Shown: one piece after another, positions 1 through 4,870 of the stretch
Layout of the letters: each line of letters opens with the position of its first letter
Numbering within the stretch: the stretch's first letter is position 1
Source: Candidatus Nomurabacteria bacterium
Lineage (GTDB): Bacteria > Patescibacteriota > Minisyncoccia > Phycocordibacterales > PALSA-1337
Assembly: GCA_943349555.1 (NCBI GenBank)
Contig: CALQZK010000006.1
Span: forward strand, 1-25,380
Length of the DNA stretch: 25,380 nucleotides
Direction: 5' to 3'
Notes under the pieces: generated by a model
Seen by the model: only the letters and a program-made list of their open reading frames with translations
Databases searched by the model: none
Told to the model about the DNA's origin: nothing
Program-made: the position numbers and the translations under genes

Positions 1-1
1 A

Positions 2-277
2 AAAGAGTATGCCGATACGCCGATCCTAGTGGAAATTGCCCGATGTGAGTCTACCTTCAGCCAGTTCGATAAGAATGGAAAGGTGGTCCGCGGAAGGGTG
101 GATAGGGACGATATTGGAGTGATGCAGATAAATTCCCGATACCATGGTGAGACAGCCGAGAAGCTCGGTTTCGACATCCATACGATTGAAGGAAACGTCT
201 CTTATGCCAAATATCTCTATGAGAAGCAGGGAGCGAAGCCATGGAAAGCTTCATCCAGGTGTTGGGCGAAGGCTTAA
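2..277 (+). CDS. lytic transglycosylase-like (lysozyme fold) protein, 3' part
   Basis: The reading frame is open from the window edge, so the N-terminus is missing. The visible 91 residues contain IARCEST, fitting the catalytic-Glu motif (E-S) of SLT-type lytic transglycosylases, then GVMQIN, the usual second motif (G-hyd-MQI). A C-terminal helix with NVSYAKYLYEKQGAKPW and SRCW follows, as in small lysozyme-like domains common in Parcubacteria. Family role: cleavage of peptidoglycan glycan strands outside the membrane. The two Cys (CES and CW) could form a disulfide. A GTG at 29 lies inside the domain and is not the real start. A hairpin terminator follows at once. The family call is by motif recognition only. 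Confidence 0.75.
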   Translation, partial: KEYADTPILVEIARCESTFSQFDKNGKVVRGRVDRDDIGVMQINSRYHGETAEKLGFDIHTIEGNVSYAKYLYEKQGAKPWKASSRCWAKA

Positions 278-291
278 TAGCTAAAAAGGGG

Positions 292-322
292 AACCGAGCG
301 TAATTGCTCGGTTTTTCTTTTT
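292..322 (+). terminator. intrinsic terminator after the transglycosylase gene
   Basis: AACCGAGC (292-299) pairs perfectly with GCTCGGTT (306-313) around a 6-nt loop, followed by a T-rich run (TTTCTTTTT). It sits 14 nt after the stop codon. Confidence 0.9.
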
Positions 323-349
323 GCTGAGTGGAATGATGGATAACTGTTT

Positions 350-378
350 TTGAGACAGGCAATATGATAAGATATGGA
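350..378 (+). promoter_or_regulatory. promoter of the VOC gene, leaderless spacing
   Basis: TTGAGA (350-355), a 17-bp spacer and TATGGA (373-378) are followed after 6 nt by the ATG at 385. The expected transcription start falls at or next to the start codon. This favours 385 over the in-frame ATG at 364. Confidence 0.5.
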
Positions 379-384
379 CACTTT

Positions 385-792
385 ATGAAAAACTATATAC
401 ACCACATTGTTGTCACAGTAAGCAATGCAAAATCATCGAGAGAGTGGTATAAAAAAGCTTTAGGTTGGGAGATTACAGAGGAAGGAAGAGATTACGTCTA
501 TCTAGTTCCAGATAGTAAGAAATATCCGGGCGGAAAATTTATGCTAGTACTTGGAGAACCGAGAGATAATGTACCGCTAGGTAATAATTTTGATCGTAAT
601 AAAATAGGACTAGATCACTTTGCCTTTAACGTCGATACTATAGAGGAATTGAAAGATGTGGAGAAAAGGTTAAAAGAAGTGGGTATTGAGATGGAAAACA
701 ATGGAATTACTGATGATGATTTTGGTGGCACTGCTATATTCTGTATTGATCCGGATGGTATGAAGGTTGAATTCCATTTATATGAAGAATGA
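385..792 (+). CDS. VOC (glyoxalase/bleomycin-resistance fold) family protein
   Basis: A 135-residue protein with the two beta-alpha-beta-beta-beta modules of the vicinal oxygen chelate superfamily. Possible metal ligands at the usual places are the His in the first strand (YIHHIVVTV), His in LDHFAFNV and Glu in the last strand (VEFHLY). SREWYKKALGWEI is the typical helix after the first strand. Family members include lyases, isomerases, dioxygenases and drug-binding proteins, so the substrate cannot be named. The start at 385 is chosen because the protein then begins just before the first strand and because a promoter-like -10 box lies 6 nt upstream; 364 would add seven residues. The gene overlaps the next start by 11 nt, indicating a two-gene transcript. 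Confidence 0.8.
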   Translation: MKNYIHHIVVTVSNAKSSREWYKKALGWEITEEGRDYVYLVPDSKKYPGGKFMLVLGEPRDNVPLGNNFDRNKIGLDHFAFNVDTIEELKDVEKRLKEVGIEMENNGITDDDFGGTAIFCIDPDGMKVEFHLYEE

Positions 793-1153
793 GGATCTAA
801 AAATTGTCATAGAAAATCCAAAGGGAAGCTACAAATCCTTTGAAATAGAAAATGATCCCGTATGGAAGGATTACCCTTTAGCTGGCGTCACATATCCGGT
901 AGATTATGGATACATAGAAGGGTATAAGAGCGAAGATGATCATGATCTGGATGTATTTGTCGGAACAGGGGAATTAAATGGCTATATGAAAGTCTGGAGA
1001 TACGACATACCTTTAGAAACTAAATTTATGATGAATGTAAGTCAAGAGGAATGGGATGGGATAATAGCAATTTATAATCCGGTCATCAAGGAAAAGAGAT
1101 TATTTGGTAGCGAGGAAGAATTTACAAAGACCCTAAATTTATATAAAAAATAA
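782..1153 (+). CDS. inorganic pyrophosphatase-like protein, catalytically diverged
   Basis: A 123-residue protein related to family I (soluble) inorganic pyrophosphatases: ENPKGSYKSFE corresponds to the N-terminal substrate strand, and YPVDYGYI is the diagnostic YP-x-x-YG-hyd-I motif. The metal-binding segment reads DDHDLDVFV instead of the canonical DGDPLDVLV, so the middle Asp is His. The downstream segment with the second pair of catalytic Asp residues is not visible. The protein is also shorter than the family norm of about 170 residues. Loss of pyrophosphatase activity is therefore likely, though this is inference. The ATG at 782 overlaps the VOC stop (ends 792); an in-frame TTG at 767 is less likely. 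AAGG at 763-766 could serve as a distant ribosome binding site. Confidence 0.75.
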   Translation: MKNEDLKIVIENPKGSYKSFEIENDPVWKDYPLAGVTYPVDYGYIEGYKSEDDHDLDVFVGTGELNGYMKVWRYDIPLETKFMMNVSQEEWDGIIAIYNPVIKEKRLFGSEEEFTKTLNLYKK

Positions 1154-1184
1154 AAATTGCGTGGAGGTTTATTTCCACGCAATT
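1146..1184 (-). terminator. terminator of the histidine-phosphatase gene
   Basis: AATTGCGTGGA (1155-1165) and TCCACGCAATT (1174-1184) form a perfect 11-bp stem with an 8-nt loop. On the minus strand it is followed by a T-rich run (complement of the A-tract at 1146-1154). On the plus strand no T-run follows, so it mainly serves the leftward gene, though it can also stop the convergent one. Confidence 0.85.
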
Positions 1185-1204
1185 GCGACTGCGACTATCC
1201 TACT

Positions 1205-1633
1205 TTAATTCATATACCCACCCCGCTTGCCGTCATAGTTTTTCTTGAGATCATCAAGGAAACTTTTCATGCGAGCGGTGGTCTCTGTATAGCTTTCACC
1301 ATTTGGGAAGGGAACTGTGATCCTTCGCGCTTTCTCATCATCCAGCCAGATCTCAGGCTTTCGAGTGTAATCACCGTAGTTGCATTCTCGGAGGCGAGCA
1401 TCCTTTATAATTGGCCACTTAGTGCCAAATCCAATTTCCGCGCTCTTGTATGACCGCTGCAGGTCAGAGCAGAAAATTGCGTCAAAGTGGTCGTCCTTAT
1501 GTCGTTCGCCCATTTCTCCAGACTGCTTTACTCCTAGAGGGGATAGCTCCACATCAAAGTATCCTGATGGGAGCTTCTGTTCGTTATCAAAGGTCGTGCC
1601 GTGTGATTCAAATACTATCGTTATCATGGTCAT
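1205..1633 (-). CDS. histidine phosphatase superfamily protein lacking the RHG arginine
   Basis: A 142-residue protein with the phosphoglycerate-mutase/phosphatase fold: N-terminal strand ITIVFESHGTTFDNE, then LSPLGVKQ, FCSDLQRSYKSAEI and the LRECNYGDYT segment. The usual catalytic motif is RHGET. Here the position before the nucleophile His is Ser (SHGTT). A related actinobacterial clade with THSTTTDNE-like motifs is remembered, so the change may be a subfamily trait. The late second catalytic His is not obvious either. ATGs lie at 1633 and 1627. A 4-codon ORF (start 1644) ends in an ATGA overlap with the 1633 start and has GGAG upstream, so coupling is possible. An in-frame TTG at 1663 is unlikely. 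Substrate unknown. Confidence 0.75.
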   Translation of the reverse strand: MTMITIVFESHGTTFDNEQKLPSGYFDVELSPLGVKQSGEMGERHKDDHFDAIFCSDLQRSYKSAEIGFGTKWPIIKDARLRECNYGDYTRKPEIWLDDEKARRITVPFPNGESYTETTARMKSFLDDLKKNYDGKRGGYMN

Positions 1634-1688
1634 GAGGATATCATAATTGACTCCATCTTTCAACTTGTTCCACTTTGGGACAAATTAC

Positions 1689-1697
1689 ATTATAGCA
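1689..1697 (-). promoter_or_regulatory. extended -10 promoter for the histidine-phosphatase gene
   Basis: On the minus strand TGC-TATAAT occupies 1697-1689, with no good -35 at 17 bp. Transcription would start near 1682, giving a leader of about 50 nt. The region upstream of this -10 is the first of three palindromes. Confidence 0.5.
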
Positions 1698-1780
1698 ACT
1701 GTTTCCGTTTTGGAAACAGTTCAAAATCTCAGTTGTAAAGGATTTGTTTACAACTGCAATATGCATATTTTGCATATTGC
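1697..1780. repeat. three tandem perfect palindromes, 25 bp each, between divergent promoters
   Basis: IR1: AACTGTTTCC (1697-1706) with GGAAACAGTT (1712-1721), 5-nt spacer. IR2: AGTTGTAAA (1731-1739) with TTTACAACT (1747-1755), 7-nt spacer. IR3: GCAATATGCA (1756-1765) with TGCATATTGC (1771-1780), 5-nt spacer. All arms match perfectly and every unit is 25 bp long, but arm sequences differ. IR1 covers the -35 region of the leftward promoter and IR3 the -35 region of the rightward one, so they lie upstream of both predicted transcripts and probably act as DNA (operators or cruciforms). No T-runs make them terminators. Confidence 0.8.
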
Positions 1781-1794
1781 AAATCCAAGTCTTG

Positions 1795-1803
1795 TGATAT
1801 ATT
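1795..1803 (+). promoter_or_regulatory. extended -10 promoter of DUF3800 copy A
   Basis: TGA-TATATT (1795-1803) lies 12 nt before the ATG at 1816, giving a leader of about 5 nt. There is no convincing -35; that position is taken by the third palindrome. Confidence 0.4.
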
Positions 1804-1815
1804 TACCTCACCAAA

Positions 1816-2490
1816 ATGCCACATATATTTCTAGACGAAAGCGGACAGTTCACAAAGCATAATCACGAGGAATATTTCGTGATAGCATCTTTTACCGTGG
1901 GGGAGCCAAGGCGTATTGCAAAGGGATTTCGTGCTTGGTGCAGGAGCCATTTCCCTAGAAAGATGCGCGACCAGAGTGAGATAAAATGGTCTGCGTCAAA
2001 TATCCCTGATGAGCTACGCCTCAAAACACTCCGTCAGATATCAAAGCTTGATGTGCGCATACGATTCGCATATCTGCTTCATCAGAACATTCCACGCGAC
2101 TATCGCCAAAAGAACAAACTCCAAAGTGGCCTTCTTTACACAAATATAGTTGGTGAGCTACTCACCGAATGGCTGCCTAACCATGATGGGGAATTCCGTG
2201 TATTCTGCGATCGGAGAAGGTTAAGCAAGATGTCTGAAGCTGAATTCAAGAAAGTTCTAAAAGCTCGCCTGCTTCCAAGTCTTCAAAGGGATACCATTCT
2301 CCAGATTGAGATGATAGATTCAACTTTTACAGCCAATATACAGGTAGCTGACTGGATTGCGGGGGCACTTGCCCGATACTTAGAAAAAAGACCTCTTGGA
2401 GAAGAATGCTACCAAATTCTCAAAGCAAATATCATCGGGGAGGGAGGTAAGGAACTATTCAATGAGGTGAGGGTCATTGACACAGATTAG
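1816..2490 (+). CDS. DUF3800 domain protein, copy A
   Basis: A 224-residue DUF3800 protein. It begins with the family signature IFLDESG (residues 4-10) and ends with a conserved IDST...ANIQVADWIAGAL block (about 167-187) plus a central FRVFCDRRRL. The acidic residues in LDESG, FCDRR, IDST and ADW suggest a metal-dependent, RNase H-like nuclease site; that is inference from motif layout, as no activity can be read directly. The start is the first Met before the signature, matching copy B at 14217 exactly. About half the positions are identical to copy B. No signal peptide or membrane segment is seen, so it is cytoplasmic. The gene is convergent with a small structured RNA whose terminator begins within 6 nt of the stop codon. 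Upstream palindromes are unique to this copy. Confidence 0.85.
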   Translation: MPHIFLDESGQFTKHNHEEYFVIASFTVGEPRRIAKGFRAWCRSHFPRKMRDQSEIKWSASNIPDELRLKTLRQISKLDVRIRFAYLLHQNIPRDYRQKNKLQSGLLYTNIVGELLTEWLPNHDGEFRVFCDRRRLSKMSEAEFKKVLKARLLPSLQRDTILQIEMIDSTFTANIQVADWIAGALARYLEKRPLGEECYQILKANIIGEGGKELFNEVRVIDTD

Positions 2491-2493
2491 ACA

Positions 2494-2622
2494 ACAAAAA
2501 ATCCGCCGAGTGGCGGGTTCTTTGGCAGAAGTAGCGTCTCACAAGGTGGTATTCTCCAGCTCAAGCTCCAGATACTCTGAAGGAACACCGGAGCGCCTCG
2601 TAAGTTATTATTGCATACTTCT
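2494..2622 (-). ncRNA. DUF3800-associated structured RNA, copy A
   Basis: A roughly 130-nt RNA read leftward, with its own promoter and intrinsic terminator. P1 closes the core: 2616-2621 with 2528-2533 (GAAGUA/UACUUC), extended by GC/GC around a bulged U. P2: 2594-2598 with 2544-2548. P3: 2583-2588 with 2549-2554. P4 hairpin: 2576-2582 with 2566-2572. CUCC (2590-2593) can pair with GGAG (2554-2557), crossing P3. Copy B at 14881-15010 keeps every helix with different bases. Two mismatches in P3 and P4 on the plus strand become G-U pairs on the minus strand, supporting this orientation; one P2 pair favours the other strand. DUF3800-linked RNA motifs are known; membership here is untested. Confidence 0.75.
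2496..2519 (-). terminator. terminator of RNA copy A, shared with DUF3800 copy A
   Basis: The hairpin arms are 2500-2507 and 2512-2519 (core CCGCC/GGCGG, loop 2508-2511). On the minus strand six T follow (2501-2496). On the plus strand TTCTTT follows, so weak rightward termination of the DUF3800 gene is also possible. Confidence 0.8.
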
Positions 2623-2628
2623 ATCACA

Positions 2629-2657
2629 AGGTTAGCAAATTATTAGTCAGGTGTCAA
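2629..2657 (-). promoter_or_regulatory. promoter of RNA copy A
   Basis: On the minus strand: TTGACA (2657-2652), a 17-bp spacer ending in TTTGC, and TAACCT (2634-2629). The TGC before the -10 is an extended -10. The start is expected near 2622, exactly the 5' end of stem P1. Copy B has the same elements and spacing. Confidence 0.75.
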
Positions 2658-2883
2658 TCGGAACTGTGGATAGGATACGCAGAGGGAACAGGGCTTTTAT
2701 TCCGCATCGCTTATTTATAATGATGTCGCACAATATATCTTTACGGTAATAATGTTATGTAGCTGGGCTTTGAATAATATTAATAAGACCTGATGGACAC
2801 TCCTGCCCTGACTATGTTATCCTTTTAGCTAAATAAGATAGCAAGTTTGTATCTTAAAAATTAGTACAAAGGAGGTGATAACA
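2658..2883. other. 226-bp intergenic stretch with one imperfect dyad
   Basis: No gene is seen. An imperfect dyad of about 23 bp is centred on the 8-bp palindrome TTAGCTAA (2825-2832), with flanks TATCCTT and TAAGATA. It lies about 45 bp before the start at 2884 and could be an operator for that ORF. No convincing -35/-10 pair was found. Confidence 0.3.
2868..2879 (+). promoter_or_regulatory. near-perfect Shine-Dalgarno sequence
   Basis: AAAGGAGGTGAT is complementary to the canonical 16S rRNA 3' end over its full length and lies 4 nt before the ATG at 2884 (8 nt from GGAGG). It is the strongest ribosome binding site in the window, where most genes have none. Confidence 0.85.
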
Positions 2884-3063
2884 ATGAAAGAGTATTTTAA
2901 TCCAAAAAAGTTCTCTTGGAGCATTTCAACGGAACGTAAGAGTACTGACACTATCCTGCTTTCTGCAAAGTCCAAAGGCGGAGGTGGTAATGAAATATGT
3001 TGTATTTGTGATCAAGGTGCAATTCCTTTTGGTCGTGCCAGTCTGGGAAATAGGCATTTATAA
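2884..3063 (+). CDS. hypothetical 59-residue protein, tail antisense to the GT8 gene
   Basis: The ATG at 2884 has an excellent ribosome binding site, so translation is likely. The peptide is basic at its N-terminus (MKEYFNPKKFSW), then Ser/Thr-rich, and has a KSKGGGGN stretch and a Cys cluster (EICCIC) near the C-terminus. No family is recognised. From 2951 on it overlaps the end of the GT8 gene on the other strand, so that half may be antisense read-through of a gene truncated by a rearrangement. A small precursor-like peptide cannot be excluded, but no modification enzyme is next to it. Confidence 0.45.
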   Translation: MKEYFNPKKFSWSISTERKSTDTILLSAKSKGGGGNEICCICDQGAIPFGRASLGNRHL

Positions 3064-3598
3064 AATCCTGATCACTTCCATGTACCGTCCTGTCTCTACC
3101 TCCTGATTCCAAATTTTCTATTTTTCCTACCTTACTCATCATGTCATTGAATAAAAGATGGGATGGCTCGATCACAATGAGTCCGCTATTTAAATTTAAA
3201 TGCCTTCGATCCTTTTTTCTCGGAAGCATGCTACCCGCATTTATTGCGCTCATATGCGCACATTCGAATAACTCGTCTATATTGCGAAGTGTTAGCATGT
3301 CAACATCCATGTAGACGATCTTTTTGTACTGTGCCTGGTCAAATATTGCTAATTTAGAGTAGGTTGGAAACCATCTATGATGAATATCTATATCTGTGGG
3401 ATTACCGATCTCGTGGGACAGGGTAGAATGAGAGATTGAATTTTTATCTAATATGTTGACTATATTTTTAGAAATATTGGAAGTCAATAAAACATGGAGT
3501 GGGTATCGACTCCCTACAGACCTTAAGGAAGAGTTTAAAACTAGAAGACCTGGCAGATAATCATCTGTGGTTAAAATTGTTATAAACGCTTTATACAT
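2951..3598 (-). CDS. family 8 glycosyltransferase (glycogenin-like)
   Basis: A 215-residue GT-A fold enzyme of family GT8. Seen: N-terminal nucleotide-binding strand (AFITILTTDDYLPG), the DxD metal/nucleotide motif in VYMDVDML (about residues 95-102), LNSGLIVIEPS and GSDQDFINAYF, then KYNIF near the end. Family role: transfer of a hexose or related sugar from a nucleotide sugar to a glycan, lipid or protein acceptor; donor and acceptor are unknown. Family members are usually somewhat longer and continue past KYN, so the C-terminus may be shortened; it overlaps the short plus-strand ORF. The start at 3598 fits a promoter whose -10 ends 6 nt before the ATG. The gene stands alone, with no sugar biosynthesis genes nearby. 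Confidence 0.85.
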   Translation of the reverse strand: MYKAFITILTTDDYLPGLLVLNSSLRSVGSRYPLHVLLTSNISKNIVNILDKNSISHSTLSHEIGNPTDIDIHHRWFPTYSKLAIFDQAQYKKIVYMDVDMLTLRNIDELFECAHMSAINAGSMLPRKKDRRHLNLNSGLIVIEPSHLLFNDMMSKVGKIENLESGGRDRTVHGSDQDFINAYFPDWHDQKELHLDHKYNIFHYHLRLWTLQKAG

Positions 3599-3604
3599 AG
3601 ATAT

Positions 3605-3633
3605 ATAGTATGGAAACTTGCCTTATATTGCAA
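3605..3633 (-). promoter_or_regulatory. promoter of the GT8 gene, leaderless spacing
   Basis: On the minus strand TTGCAA (3633-3628), a 17-bp spacer and TACTAT (3610-3605) are followed after 6 nt by the ATG at 3598. Confidence 0.5.
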
Positions 3634-3716
3634 TAGTTGCATTGTATCGCACACCACAGCCTATATTCTAACTTTGAATCCCCCCACTTATCCCCTTTTA
3701 ATCCCCCTGACTGAGC

Positions 3717-3745
3717 TTGCTTTTTTTGGCGATATGGTGTATAAT
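3717..3745 (+). promoter_or_regulatory. promoter of the secreted protein gene, with structured leader
   Basis: TTGCTT (3717-3722), a 17-bp spacer and a consensus TATAAT (3740-3745). The start would be near 3752, giving a leader of about 108 nt. The leader holds two small hairpins: TTCAC/GTGAA (3771-3783) and AGTCGA/TCGACT (3808-3829). No known riboswitch is recognised. Confidence 0.65.
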
Positions 3746-3859
3746 CCTACACAGATATGGTCGCTGACGATTCACCTTGTGAACACGCCAGTAATCGATC
3801 TTTGAAAAGTCGAGAGTAAGTTTTCGACTGCGGTTAACCTCAAGATAGAAAGGAACGTC

Positions 3860-4810
3860 ATGAAAATGATGCTCGCTTCCCTGCTATTCCTGATAGGGAT
3901 GGCAACTGGTCTTGGGGTAGAACCCAAGGTCAGTACGCAAAGTTTGCTCGATCAGTTTCTCTTTGAACAATTACCTTACGGTTCGATTGACAGCCTTATA
4001 TCCTTTCAAAGGAGCCAGGCTAGATTCGTACTAGCAGGAATTTTTAATCCAGAAGACACAAATAAATATCTGGATTCAGAGTATTCTGCTATTGCTGGCT
4101 CCGAGACGCTTGAACAAGCGGCTCTAAGAGTTTTCAATGAGGAAATGAAAAAGAGGGTCAATGTGGTGGAAGGAAAAAGCTTGGAAATCAAGTTTGCCAT
4201 TGCTACACCCAAAGGAGCTTTGGTGTCACCACCATTCACAGGAAATCTAGTGTTTACACCCCAGAAAAACTCTGATGGAACTTACAGTGTGCCGAGTTCA
4301 GTGATTGATTCACTTGATCTTAAGCTCACCAAAAAAACCATTGAGATCTGGTGGCCTTACATTACCAGAGCAACCTTGGTAGTCTTGGATCAAGAATCAC
4401 AACTTGTGTATAAAGGTGACACACTTGGTGTGAGAAATAATCAAGATTTCTCCATCATATCTGGTTTGAGGCTTAGAATTCCTCAGAAGTTCCTAACAAA
4501 CGATACTTACCAAGTCACCCTAACAGTTGCTCTTGAAAATGGTGTAAGTGGTATGTATGTAAACGGAGCCTACGAGACTTATCCCCAAGGTAGGAATCCA
4601 TTAATCGGCTTGTCAGTGATAAATCGCAAGCCCACGATCAGTGTTCATGCAGGAGCTCCTTTTCAAACGGTAAAGCTCCTTCGATACTCTGATTTGAGTC
4701 ACTCTCCCAAAGAGGAAACTCTTTCTCTCGACTGTGTTGGTTCAGCTAACTGGACCGATAACACTCCATCTCCTGTGAGTTTTTACAGACTTACTTATGG
4801 AGAACAATAA
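3860..4810 (+). CDS. secreted protein of unknown function
   Basis: A 316-residue protein. Residues 1 to about 20 look like a short signal peptide (MKMMLASLLFLIGMATG), so export is likely. The remainder is soluble and beta-rich, with segments such as ATLVVLDQESQLVYKGD and DTYQVTLTVALENG that suggest beta-sandwich structure. No known family is recognised. A good ribosome binding site (AAGGAA at 3849-3854) fixes the start, and a strong promoter with a 108-nt leader precedes it. The gene is convergent with the large repeat protein gene and shares a terminator with it. A cell-surface role is possible from the signal peptide, but no partner or substrate can be named. Confidence 0.7.
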   Translation: MKMMLASLLFLIGMATGLGVEPKVSTQSLLDQFLFEQLPYGSIDSLISFQRSQARFVLAGIFNPEDTNKYLDSEYSAIAGSETLEQAALRVFNEEMKKRVNVVEGKSLEIKFAIATPKGALVSPPFTGNLVFTPQKNSDGTYSVPSSVIDSLDLKLTKKTIEIWWPYITRATLVVLDQESQLVYKGDTLGVRNNQDFSIISGLRLRIPQKFLTNDTYQVTLTVALENGVSGMYVNGAYETYPQGRNPLIGLSVINRKPTISVHAGAPFQTVKLLRYSDLSHSPKEETLSLDCVGSANWTDNTPSPVSFYRLTYGEQ

Positions 4811-4841
4811 ATTCCCTTCTGCTCAACGGCGAAGGGAATTT
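4809..4841. terminator. bidirectional hairpin between convergent genes
   Basis: AAATTCCCTTC (4809-4819) pairs perfectly with GAAGGGAATTT (4831-4841) over 11 bp with an 11-nt loop. The left arm overlaps the stop codon of the plus-strand gene. T-rich sequence is short on both sides, so it may serve both directions. Confidence 0.75.
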
Positions 4842-4870
4842 ACATTTATATGTAATACTGATTACTTATC

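Noticed and set aside
1157..1453. Plus-strand ORF over the histidine-phosphatase gene
   Set aside because: It starts inside the terminator hairpin and is antisense to a gene with recognisable family motifs.
3752..3859. Riboswitch in the leader of the secreted protein gene
   Set aside because: Only two short hairpins are present and no known aptamer motif is recognised.
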